DNA of 58,242 nt. Source: Acidobacteriota bacterium (GTDB lineage: Bacteria; Acidobacteriota; CAIWXX01). The notes under the pieces are model-generated. The model did no database searches. It was not told the DNA's origin and was given only the letters and a program-made list of their open reading frames with translations. The stretch spans positions 1-58,242 of the forward strand of contig JACPPM010000346.1 of NCBI GenBank assembly GCA_016191015.1. The letters are read 5' to 3'. Positions 8,510-16,944 of this stretch are shown here, in pieces. Within the stretch, counting starts at the first letter, position 1. Each line of letters starts with the position of its first letter. A program made the position numbers and the translations under genes.

Positions 8510-9379
8510 TCACCCGACCCATGCCATCCTCGTCACGCCCAACCCGGTCGATTCATCGCCGCCCAAGCTCAGATACGTCTCGGTGCCCTTCTCTTCGCCG
8601 GTCAGCTTCTTGCGCAGGGACTTCAGAGCTTCTTCCCTGGACATCCGCGTTTCGGACGCTGTCCGTTCACTCGTGCATCCGATGAACGCATAGAACACAG
8701 CCTCCGGTGGAACGGCCTCGACTGAAAAGAGCATTCCACCTTCCACGGTCTTCGCCGACGTGAGCCGATTGTGTTGAGTGATGATCGTGGCATGACGCAC
8801 GAAGTAGTCGAACACACTGTCGGCAACGAGCACCACCCTGCCCGCGTCGATACCATCGAGGCCGCCCTTCCAAGACCAGGCTAGATCGTTCCTATGAAAA
8901 GGAAATTCCTCCAGCCAGAGCGGGCTCGGTCCATTCATCACTCCGAGGTAATGGTCCTCATCGGGTGGAGCCTTGATCTCGTCCAAGGCAGGTTTCTGAC
9001 CGAGGAAGTGAGAGGTGTCGTCAGAGTACCGTCCGATGACGAACGGACAGGTTATCCACACGAAGACCTTCGGGACAGAGCGAACGGGAAACAGGAGAAT
9101 CCGCGCGTCCAGAACCGAGATGCACCCGGCCGAGATCTCATTCTGCTGGTCGCTCCCGAAGAGCCGTCGTGTCAGGGCCTTTGCCTCGGCATCGTCTTTG
9201 ACCTCAAAACGATCTCGTAACGTTCCGCGAATACCGGACCCCGGAATCATAGGGTATCCCGTCGTCCGTTCGCGGAAGATCGGCAGGTCGACGACCCCGA
9301 CGTCCTGACCGCATCCCACATGGAGAGGCGTGATAGCCCGATAGAAAACCTGCTGGAACTTGTATTCCGACATAGTCAT
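8510..9379 (-). CDS. cmr4: Cmr4, backbone Cas7 and target RNA nuclease
   Basis: The protein has 289 residues. Its opening, with the ITPLHVGCG segment, VVDLPIFRE and then PMIPGSGIRG, is typical of Cmr4, and D31 in the VDLP motif aligns with the catalytic aspartate that cuts target RNA at 6-nt intervals. A C-terminal Gly-rich segment (LSLGGDESTGLG) fits the RAMP fold. Several Cmr4 copies form the crRNA-bound backbone. The ATG at 9379 follows TGAGGAA, only 4 bp after the membrane protein stop. This is the canonical Cmr4; a divergent second one lies three genes upstream. Confidence 0.94.
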   Translation of the reverse strand: MTMSEYKFQQVFYRAITPLHVGCGQDVGVVDLPIFRERTTGYPMIPGSGIRGTLRDRFEVKDDAEAKALTRRLFGSDQQNEISAGCISVLDARILLFPVRSVPKVFVWITCPFVIGRYSDDTSHFLGQKPALDEIKAPPDEDHYLGVMNGPSPLWLEEFPFHRNDLAWSWKGGLDGIDAGRVVLVADSVFDYFVRHATIITQHNRLTSAKTVEGGMLFSVEAVPPEAVFYAFIGCTSERTASETRMSREEALKSLRKKLTGEEKGTETYLSLGGDESTGLGVTRMAWVG

Positions 9380-9383
9380 TTCC

Positions 9384-10313
9384 TCACAATGGACGCGTGA
9401 CGGGCTCTTCCGCCCAGAACACGTTCAACACGAGACCGATCAGTAGAACGACTGCAGCCCAGACCAGCGAAAGTGACATGCTGACCTGGCCGTCAACGAT
9501 TGTGCTCAGGAAACGGGAACTGATGATCACCAGCGCGATGGCATGACACGCTCCGATGCACAGAGTGTCGAGCGCCCTGCTGAGCACTACACCCAATCGA
9601 GGCATAGGACGCAGCCTGTGCCCCATCTCCAGCACGAGGTAGAGCGCCGCGATGCCCAGGCAAGCGCTCCCGACTCGCCACCGCGATTGCTCAGAAAGGT
9701 ACTTGGTGAAGCTGTCACTCGCGACGAGAAAGAGATAGCCAACGGCAACCGCACCAGCGAGTCGGGGGACGAGAGACTGCACGGACTCGATCGGCGAAAT
9801 CTGGGAGGGACGGCCCTTCACGAGAAACAGCATGCACGAAATGCCATAGGAGAGCAGGGCGAGCCACCAGGCCGAGAGCGTGAACAGATTGGCGAGAAGT
9901 AGCGCCAGAAGGAACCAGTGGAAATGCCTCACCGGCCACCCCGACGCGTAGATCGCGCGCGCTCTCGGGACGTCGTAGTGTTCGACGAACCATCCGAACA
10001 TGATCCGTCGATGACCGACCACCGAATGGTGGTGTTGCTTCAAGAGAGGATCCGACTTGAGGATCTCCCAAAGCGCCCAGACGATCTCGTGGCGATCGCG
10101 ATGGTGATCGTCGCGAATGACTTGCCACAACAAATGCTCGCCCTCTCTTGCCAGTCGTCTCAGCAACTCGTATCGAAAATGAAAAACACTTTCCTTGTCC
10201 AGAGTCCTGGTTTTATCTATCTCGGTGGGATCGAATCCGACCTGTGCCAGAGCTACAATCTCATCGGCCTTCAGCTCTCGAACGTCTTTCTCGGCTGTTT
10301 CCAAAGACGACAT
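9384..10313 (-). CDS. Six-TM membrane protein inside the cmr operon
   Basis: I do not recognise a family for this 309-residue protein. Residues 1-~128 are soluble and rich in His, Arg and acidic residues (IRDDHHRDRH, LKQHHHSVVGHRR). About six hydrophobic segments follow: ~131-150, 150-166, 184-199, 213-230, 248-268 and 279-300. There is no CorA GMN motif, no HEPN R-x4-6-H motif and no visible CARF domain. It starts 11 bp after the CARF gene and ends 4 bp before cmr4, so it is co-expressed with the effector complex. By analogy with membrane effectors of type III systems (Csx23, Cam1), it could be a pore or membrane-damaging effector whose sensor is the adjacent CARF protein. That role is inference. 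Confidence 0.8.
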   Translation of the reverse strand: MSSLETAEKDVRELKADEIVALAQVGFDPTEIDKTRTLDKESVFHFRYELLRRLAREGEHLLWQVIRDDHHRDRHEIVWALWEILKSDPLLKQHHHSVVGHRRIMFGWFVEHYDVPRARAIYASGWPVRHFHWFLLALLLANLFTLSAWWLALLSYGISCMLFLVKGRPSQISPIESVQSLVPRLAGAVAVGYLFLVASDSFTKYLSEQSRWRVGSACLGIAALYLVLEMGHRLRPMPRLGVVLSRALDTLCIGACHAIALVIISSRFLSTIVDGQVSMSLSLVWAAVVLLIGLVLNVFWAEEPVTRPL

Positions 10314-10324
10314 CAGTGCCTGCC

Positions 10325-11071
10325 CTATGAACTTGCCAAGTCCTCACCTGGCAGATATCCCCTGCTTGTGAACCCCACCAATTGCGGGTCCTCATCGTCT
10401 TCGTGGAGGTAGATGAGTCGCCAGTCATTCTGTTGAGGCAGGATCAATGCCGCTTGGATGCCGTAGATCTTGTAACCACCCGACACGACGAGATCACAAG
10501 CTCCGTTTGTCCGCGCCAGAGTGCCAAGGTAGTTGCCAAAGCATTCCGTTCGCTGCTCCAGCGTCTCTCCCTCGATTTCACTGCTCACGCGCACCAAGCC
10601 GGCCCCCAAACTCGCCACCTGCGCGAGCTGGGCCGAGAGATGTTGCGCGGCAATGTAAGAGTCGTCCGTCGCGGCGGCAGCACAGACAAAGATGACCCGC
10701 TCGTAGGCGGAGTGCAAGAAGGAACCAAAGCCAGCCTCGTTATGCGAGTTGCGATGGTGGGCATGTAACTTCAGGATGGTTGAAATCTCTGCAGAATACC
10801 TGAGGGGACGATCCAGATCTTGGGCAACGAACTGTGAGAGCTGCGAAGCACTGCTGGCGCTGAGTAGTCTTCTGAGCTGCTCCCGGACGAAAGCCCCGGT
10901 CAACTCACCTCGATCCCCATCAACTATCGACAATCGTTTGGAAGGGTGATCGAGACGGTCGCCATCGAACCACTTGCCATAGCCCTGAATGTCCTGAAAC
11001 GGACCTTCGTTCTTCCAGCTTGCCGAATGAAAGAGCGAAGCTCCGACGGTCACGATCATTCTTCTCTTCAT
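10325..11071 (-). CDS. Stand-alone CARF protein, TIGR02619/APE2256-like
   Basis: This 248-residue protein starts at the ATG at 11069-11071, which overlaps the preceding stop as ATGA; the longer frame upstream lies inside that gene. It opens with a Rossmann-type strand and loop (RMIVTVGASLFHS). Near the C-terminus it has DLVVSGGYKIYGIQAAL (~193-209), the position and form of the CARF/Csm6-type GG-x-K ligand motif, then a strand (WRLIYLHEDDED). No HEPN, PD-(D/E)XK or HTH domain is attached. Single-CARF proteins can be ring nucleases or sensors. Here the next gene, 11 bp on, is the membrane protein, so a two-component sensor/membrane effector is a reasonable inference. Confidence 0.8.
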   Translation of the reverse strand: MKRRMIVTVGASLFHSASWKNEGPFQDIQGYGKWFDGDRLDHPSKRLSIVDGDRGELTGAFVREQLRRLLSASSASQLSQFVAQDLDRPLRYSAEISTILKLHAHHRNSHNEAGFGSFLHSAYERVIFVCAAAATDDSYIAAQHLSAQLAQVASLGAGLVRVSSEIEGETLEQRTECFGNYLGTLARTNGACDLVVSGGYKIYGIQAALILPQQNDWRLIYLHEDDEDPQLVGFTSRGYLPGEDLASS

Positions 11072-12306
11072 CGCAATGTCAGCTTTGGGGGCTTGAGAAG
11101 GATTTCCGCATATCGGCTCAGCCATACCAGGGTGGCTTCGAATGCAGGTGGCGCCTGCTGGTGACCCTTGATTACGCCTTGAACGCGGCTCATGAGGGCC
11201 CCTTCGTCCGTTTCTCTGAAGAGAACCTGCAGAAACATCCGATAGGCTCGGGTTTCGCAACTCAAACCCGTCTCGGGGCGCGCGGCAAGCTTGGCCTTGG
11301 CAAGACAGAACCCGAGCGCCCCTCCGATCCCGGAAGCACCCCACCGCGGTCCAAGCTCGCGACACAGGCTGTAAATTACCGGTGCCTCCTCGCTGGCCCC
11401 GACCCCCTGAACTGCCTGGAAGACCCTCTTCATCACGCTGACCTCGCTCTCCACGCTGGCAGCTCCGTGCGTGGGGACGAAGATCGGACCACCACCCGTC
11501 GGCTCAGCAGCATTCTCGATCCAGGCGTATCCGAATCCTGTGCTTTCCCAGCCACCGAGCTGCACAAGCTGATCGTCTGCGAGCAGTAAGGGTGTGTCCG
11601 ACGACACCGTCACGAAACTCAAGAAGACTGTGCCGGCCGGTATGAGCTCGATCACACGGAGCGATCCGTCTTTCACGATCCCTGTCATCGCGTCGACAGC
11701 AGTCAGGGTCCGAGTCTCACTCGATTTCCTCCAGAATACCTTGGCTGCCTCCCGGCCCGCCATGATGAGATTTCCCGAGGGATCGGTTCCAGCCAGGTCC
11801 GAGATCGCCTGCCAATCGATAGTGGCCGAGCTTTGTCGGAGCTCAGTCGTGGCTCCCGGAAGTACGAACGTCGCCAGGTATTCCTGGTGCTTCAGTCTCG
11901 GCGGCAGAAGACTCGACGTCCATCCAGCGATCCGAATCATCTTGGTCAGCGGCGCAGCCGCGAATACCCGTGCCATCCCTCCCCCGTCGAGGGGGACTGG
12001 AAAGCACAGAATCTCGCCGTCCCCGAGGACGACTCTCGAGGGCACGCCGGGATTGAGGCCGTCATCGGGGGAGCCGTAGACCTCGGTCCGGCTATTGTTG
12101 AAACCCCCAGTTTCGTTACGCACGTTGCCTTTTCTTCCTGCCAGTACGCCTCGCAGGGAGCTGCCGGGAACATAGGGCAATTCCTGGAACACGTCGACGC
12201 TGATGGGTCGATCGATCGCCGGGGAACCCGATGTCGAACCGAAATTGGCGGGAGTGAGCAGCGTGATCCTGAGCAGGTGCGAGCCTCGAGTCAATTCCAT
12301 ACTCAT
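11068..12306 (-). CDS. Second Cmr4-like RAMP fused to a Cmr5-like helical tail
   Basis: This 412-residue protein starts at 12306 in an ATGA overlap with cmr3. Residues ~1-265 are a Cas7/RAMP domain: RITLLTPANFGS, AIDRPI with D32 where Cmr4 has its catalytic Asp, PYVPGSSLRG, and a late Gly-rich LGGWESTGFGYAW. A Gly/Pro linker (~266-285) leads to a helical region (~288-412) in which GASGIGGALGFCLAKAK and AFEATLVWLSRYAEIL resemble the two conserved helices of Cmr5. The operon also has normal cmr4 and cmr5, so this is an extra, fused Cas7-Cas11-like subunit. Its stop overlaps the CARF gene start. The Cas7 part is certain; the Cas11 part rests on eye alignment. Confidence 0.82.
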   Translation of the reverse strand: MSMELTRGSHLLRITLLTPANFGSTSGSPAIDRPISVDVFQELPYVPGSSLRGVLAGRKGNVRNETGGFNNSRTEVYGSPDDGLNPGVPSRVVLGDGEILCFPVPLDGGGMARVFAAAPLTKMIRIAGWTSSLLPPRLKHQEYLATFVLPGATTELRQSSATIDWQAISDLAGTDPSGNLIMAGREAAKVFWRKSSETRTLTAVDAMTGIVKDGSLRVIELIPAGTVFLSFVTVSSDTPLLLADDQLVQLGGWESTGFGYAWIENAAEPTGGGPIFVPTHGAASVESEVSVMKRVFQAVQGVGASEEAPVIYSLCRELGPRWGASGIGGALGFCLAKAKLAARPETGLSCETRAYRMFLQVLFRETDEGALMSRVQGVIKGHQQAPPAFEATLVWLSRYAEILLKPPKLTLR

Positions 12307-13505
12307 CGCCAGACACCGACCAGAATGCGCCCAAAACCGGCGCACGCTCCCTTCGCAGAGACAGAGGATAACCAGTTGCTTTGAATGATCGTCGAATCTG
12401 GTTGCGCGTTTGGCCACTCGTAGAAGAAGATCGATCCGGCCGGGATGAGCGCGTGCAGAGGCCGAGGACATCCGAGGCGAGTATTCCATCCGCTAGCGTA
12501 CAGTGGCTTGCCGATCGCAGCTGCGATCGGAGAGTTGGTCAGCACCTGCGGCCACTGGCCTTCCCAAATCATTGGTGTCAGGAGGTAGGCCAGGAAGCCC
12601 TTGGTGTTTGCTACTGCCTTCACGATTTCGTCAAGCATCTCCTGCAGAGGGCGTCTCGCGCCATCAAGCGCCTGGAATTCAAACCGCGCCCGGCCCCTGT
12701 CTCCACCGAGGAACCCCACTCTTTCGATTGGACATTGGAGCGGCTCTCGAGTCTGAAACCATGCCGTGAACCCGTAGCCCAGACGAGGGAGCGTCGGATC
12801 GGGTTCAGCAGGTTGAAACCGACGGTAGGGTCGGGTGAAGAGTATCCCTTCCTCCGCCCGGCCGGTCCGGTTGTCCATTCCAAGCCCAGCCCGAGACTCT
12901 CGCCTGAATACCTCCGTCAACCGAAGGACTTCATTGCCAAGTGGAACTCGAGCCCCCGGATGCCCACGAAGAATACGACCGAGAACTTCGAGACTGACCA
13001 GCATCGTGGTTTCATCTTCATCACCAGGAAGCGGATCCCCATCGAGAATGCACGGAAGCATACATGACGTCAGCTCGGACCGCTTATCGACCCCCCGGGG
13101 AACGATCAAGTCGCCTGGAAAGGGCGGCCAGCCTTGACAAGGCTTCAGACAACGGAAACTCAGAGGCTTCGGGAACCACAGGCCTCCACGGGGATCGGCA
13201 TAGCAATAGCCGAGTAGCTCCGCGAATTGCTTGCCGGCCGGGGCAGTCAGAATATCGTCAAGCCGGGGTCCGAGCACTTCCTCCGTCCATTTGCTACCAT
13301 TGCTCTCAAAGATGCAGGTCCCGATGGCACCATGAATGAGGATGGGTGACGGCTCCTTGTCCCTGATCAAGTGATCGACCCCTGCGCGTGCCGGCCGGTT
13401 ATCTCCGAAGAGAAGTGGGTCGATGGGATCGATCTCAACTTGGTACACAGTCGTGCGGGCGACTTGCTGATGACCGGTGGAGGCCACTCCTATTACTTCT
13501 CCCAT
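12303..13505 (-). CDS. cmr3: Cmr3, Cas5-like subunit
   Basis: This 400-residue protein shows Cmr3 features: DPLLFGDNRP near the N-terminus (~29-38), then RAGLGMDNRTGRAEEGILFT (~205-224), and a C-terminal IPAGSIFFYEW followed by GAGFGRILVGVW. Cmr3 binds the crRNA 5' handle and pairs with Cas10 at the base of the complex. The ATG at 13505 follows GTGAGGTGAAAC and lies 8 bp after cas10. The stop overlaps the start of the fused Cmr4-like gene. Length is normal. Confidence 0.94.
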   Translation of the reverse strand: MGEVIGVASTGHQQVARTTVYQVEIDPIDPLLFGDNRPARAGVDHLIRDKEPSPILIHGAIGTCIFESNGSKWTEEVLGPRLDDILTAPAGKQFAELLGYCYADPRGGLWFPKPLSFRCLKPCQGWPPFPGDLIVPRGVDKRSELTSCMLPCILDGDPLPGDEDETTMLVSLEVLGRILRGHPGARVPLGNEVLRLTEVFRRESRAGLGMDNRTGRAEEGILFTRPYRRFQPAEPDPTLPRLGYGFTAWFQTREPLQCPIERVGFLGGDRGRARFEFQALDGARRPLQEMLDEIVKAVANTKGFLAYLLTPMIWEGQWPQVLTNSPIAAAIGKPLYASGWNTRLGCPRPLHALIPAGSIFFYEWPNAQPDSTIIQSNWLSSVSAKGACAGFGRILVGVWR

Positions 13506-13513
13506 GTTTCACC

Positions 13514-15349
13514 TCACGGGCGGGCCTCGCGAGCGAGAAAGGCGATGACGTGGAGCTGATTGGAGACGCTCTGGCTCACCGTTTGATCCGCGGCGTTCAA
13601 TAGCCAAGTCGCACCCCGTAGCTCATCGTCCCAGACATGGTCCGCTTCTTCTTGGCTGGTTGTCCTACGCCGGGTGAGCCGCTTCAGCTCGGCCCGGATC
13701 GCATCCAGAGACGTGGCGGACTGCAAAGCCGAGTCCGGGAGGCTCCTTAGAAACTCCTCAACATCATGCACCCAGCCCGATGAGAGCCGATCCGTGCACC
13801 GCAGCCGGAGCGCGTCACGCATCCGGCTCCAGCCCTCGCCCCAGTGATCGACCGCGGTCCATTCGCTGCCGGACGCGGTCTGGACGGAAATTCCCAGGCC
13901 GTTCTTTCCGTCAAGCGCCTTCGCCTTTTCGAGCGCCGCGCGCGCGGCTTCGATCGCGGCCCCAAGTGGTCTCTCACGATCAAACATCGCTACTCCCACC
14001 GAGATCGTGGTTTCGCAGATGTTGTTTCCCCATTCCGCGTGGATTGTCTCGGCCAAGTCCAGAGTACTCTCAATCGGACAGAGGATGAGCCCCTCATCTC
14101 CACCCAAGTAGAAGGCTTGAGCGTGATGCTTCGGCATCTGCCTGCGCAGCATGTCGGCGAAATTCATCAGCTTCTGCGGGACCGTAACCGAATGTTTCTG
14201 AACGGTTCTGCCCATGTTGTCCCCGTCGAACGTGACAACAGCGAGGTAGTTAGAAGGCTCCGGTTTCAAAGGCGCGGAGGCGGGAGATGTCTTGTTAGCA
14301 TCCACGATCTTCTTTCTGAGATCTTCTTGGGCATTCTTGACCGCTTCTAGCGCCGTCAGCTCCCCATGCGCCTTCTGCAGATGGCGCTTCAATGTACGTC
14401 CAAAGTAGAGCGGCGACGGGTCGCTGGACTTCTCGTCATAACCCGGCACTCTTCGCGCACATTCCTGGACTTCCTTCAAAGACCATGAAAGCAAGCCGGT
14501 GCGATTAGCGATTTGTCCGGCCCACCACGCGGCAGCGATATTGCTCGTGGAGGGGAAGGACACGTCCGAGAGGTACCCGGCGAAGCGTTTGATGCAGCAG
14601 ACAGGACAGAGCCTTTCGCCGACATCGAGGCGGTATCCGAGTTGAACGCTCCGCAGTCCTTCAATATTCTCTTGGGATTGACGCCATTGCTTCCAGTCAT
14701 CGCCGCCGACTGCTTCTCGTCGGCCGCACTGCGTGCACTTCCCGACCGGATGCCCGACGTTTGTCGGCAACGGGCGCGTCCTCTTGACTGCCTGGAAAAG
14801 CCTATCGACGAGCATCAGACCATCGGGCAAGTCGGGCGGCTCGACCTGTTTGACGCACCAGACCAGCTCGACAGGGGACGCAATATCGTCCTCAAGCATG
14901 CGCACGATCTCGCACCATGTGTCATCTCTGCTCTTGGAAGCCACCTCCTGACGGAGGGCCTCCCATGCATGCAGCGGGCATCGCGAGATTCTCTTCCGAA
15001 AGAAATCTCCGACATCGTCGATAGCCCCGCCGCTTTGAAAGTACCCACTCGCCCTGTTGGGAATGGAGTACTCCGAGGTTTCCAAAACATCTTGGAACGG
15101 CAAGTCAGCGATGCGCTTGAAGCGGCCTAGCTGCGCTTCGCTCGGGAGAACCACCATGGCTTGAAGGTGACTCTGAAGAGTGTCGAGCACCTTCGCCATT
15201 GTCCACGAGAGGAACGCCGAGCCCACCCACAGGTCCCTCGATCGGCGAGCCTCAGAGATCCATTCCTGCACAGGTATCAGTGCAAGACTCCAGTAAATCC
15301 GAGGACCGGAGAGAGACGCGCCTTCAGCCGATTCACCAGTTTGAACCAT
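13514..15349 (-). CDS. cmr2: Cas10/Cmr2 cyclase subunit lacking an HD domain
   Basis: Counted from the ATG at 15349 (a TTG at 15397 would add 16 residues), the protein has 611 residues. It begins directly with the first palm domain (QEWISEARRSRDLWVGS), so the N-terminal HD nuclease of many Cas10 proteins is absent. A zinc site is formed by C205/C208 and C248/C251. The second palm has FDGDNMG (~374-380) and GGDE at 416-419 instead of the usual GGDD; an acidic pair is kept, so cyclic oligoadenylate synthesis is still plausible. A helical C-terminal domain follows. As first gene of the operon and centre of the complex, it should feed the two CARF proteins downstream. Confidence 0.95.
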   Translation of the reverse strand: MVQTGESAEGASLSGPRIYWSLALIPVQEWISEARRSRDLWVGSAFLSWTMAKVLDTLQSHLQAMVVLPSEAQLGRFKRIADLPFQDVLETSEYSIPNRASGYFQSGGAIDDVGDFFRKRISRCPLHAWEALRQEVASKSRDDTWCEIVRMLEDDIASPVELVWCVKQVEPPDLPDGLMLVDRLFQAVKRTRPLPTNVGHPVGKCTQCGRREAVGGDDWKQWRQSQENIEGLRSVQLGYRLDVGERLCPVCCIKRFAGYLSDVSFPSTSNIAAAWWAGQIANRTGLLSWSLKEVQECARRVPGYDEKSSDPSPLYFGRTLKRHLQKAHGELTALEAVKNAQEDLRKKIVDANKTSPASAPLKPEPSNYLAVVTFDGDNMGRTVQKHSVTVPQKLMNFADMLRRQMPKHHAQAFYLGGDEGLILCPIESTLDLAETIHAEWGNNICETTISVGVAMFDRERPLGAAIEAARAALEKAKALDGKNGLGISVQTASGSEWTAVDHWGEGWSRMRDALRLRCTDRLSSGWVHDVEEFLRSLPDSALQSATSLDAIRAELKRLTRRRTTSQEEADHVWDDELRGATWLLNAADQTVSQSVSNQLHVIAFLAREARP

Positions 15350-15572
15350 TGGATTCACCCACCAGATGCGACAAGACGAGCGATGAACTGAGGTCAAACC
15401 AGAGGGGGGTTCTTGGACGTGTCACGCTCAGGCCGACATACGAAGTTAATGGTCCCCAGAAGTCCCCCATTCCGGCACCACAGACGCCCCCCGGAGCCCG
15501 AATAAGTTCGAAGATGCTTGTCGGCTCAGGAGGCCGGTGGAGGAGCATGTTGAGAATATAAGACGATAGGGC
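15350..15572 (-). promoter_or_regulatory. Upstream region of the cas operon
   Basis: This 223-bp gap lies between the reg_prop pseudogene and cas10 and must hold the operon promoter if the 14-kb unit is transcribed from its head. I find no convincing -35/-10 pair; a TTGACC at 15392-15397 on the minus strand has no good -10 at 17 bp. It contains no gene I can support. Confidence 0.35.
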
Positions 15573-16736
15573 TCAGCCGTCAAACCTTTGTGGATATAGG
15601 AGCTCAGCCAGGCCCTGATTTGTGCCGGCCCACAACCTGCCGCCCGAGGTTCGGAGAAGCAGGTCGACAACGTCCGCCGGCGGGCCATCGGATGTCGTGA
15701 ATACCTGTATGACGGTGAGGCGCTTCGTACCGGGGTCATGACTGAGCCGGCACAACCCGAGGGCCGTGCCGACCCAAACCGCGCCATCGCGATCGCTGAG
15801 CAACGCCCTGATCCGTTCGGAGGCTAGGCCGTCATTCGCTCCGTATCGGGTCGTGCGCCCTTGATCCTCGCGCCGATACAGGCCTCGGGAAGACGCGATC
15901 CACAGAGCTCCGCTGTCGTCCTCCACCATGTCCACAACCTCGAACAAAGACGCACCTTCAGGCGCTCCGATATCGACGGGGCGCGCTTGCTAGAGCTCCC
16001 CTTCGCGTTCCAATCGAAACAACCCACGATTGGACCCGCACAAGGTGGCGCCCGCGCAGGTCTCGAACAGTCTGTAGATGGACGGCAGCTCGCTGGCTCC
16101 ACTTGCGACGAAGAACGGGCGCGCCGATGACCCCGCCGGATCACGCGCTCCAACCAATCCGACACCTCCGGCCAAAGCCGCCGCAACGTCGATTCGAAAA
16201 AGACCGCCCGGACTGGCGGCCACCCAGTACTGACCGCTCCGAGTAATCACTAGATCTGTCACGAGATTGCCAGTCAAACCATCCCCGCGCCCGTAGATAG
16301 TGAATTCGTAGCCGTCGAATCGCGAAAGTCCGTCGGTGGTGCAGAACCAGAGGAACCCACTCGGATCCCACTCGATGTCGGATATCGCATCCTGTGACAA
16401 CCCGTCCGCGACTGTGTAGACACGGACTGGGAGCTGCTCTGCAAGCGCGACACACGCGTGGCCCAACGCGACCCAGAACATCGCGACGATGACTGAGACG
16501 CATCCGCGCCTCGCACCCGGGCGCTGGCAAGGCTCGCTCGCTACCCTTGCTGGAATGTGGGAGCTCTTGCACGCACGCTGATCGTACTTGCCCGGACCGT
16601 CCTGCGTCAGCGAGAGGCGAAAGGATTTCGCGCGGGGACGTCGGAAAAGAATATTTCGGGCTTCGCTGCTTTTGGGGCTATTGTAGTGCGGTGTGCCTGC
16701 CGATAGAATAAAGGGCAGTTTATTTGGCGAAGGCAA
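15573..16736 (-). pseudogene. Two-component regulator propeller (reg_prop) gene, broken
   Basis: The frame begins with a possible signal segment (MFWVALGHACVALAEQ). It continues with propeller blades of the reg_prop type (GLSQDAISDIEWDPSGFLWF, GLSRFDGYEF, TDLVITRSGQYWVA). An in-frame TAG at 15990-15992 interrupts it; beyond the stop the same frame resumes with more blades (DDSGALWIASSRGLYRR, RDGAVWVGTALGL) and ends at 15573. Intact members continue through 12-14 blades, usually into a sensor kinase, GGDEF or regulator domain, none of which remain. The gene is thus both interrupted and truncated. The start is uncertain. Confidence 0.8.
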
Positions 16737-16944
16737 GACCTACTGGAGTCTCCGGCCGCGGGGCGCGGCTGTGACGGGTTTCCCTTTCATCAGGGAGTCG
16801 GACTGATCAATGCGATCCGGTCGAGGGGTCTCTCGCCATTGGTGGCCCGCCCGGAGCGTTTTTGGCCACTCATTGGACCTTGATTCCTAATCAGGTGGCG
16901 CCCGCCTGCTGTTGGTCGATATGAGCCGTCATCAGGAGGGGTAT

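Noticed and set aside
9384-10313. CorA-type transporter, often found in type III-B loci
   Set aside because: There is no GMN motif, and six hydrophobic segments do not fit CorA's two C-terminal helices.
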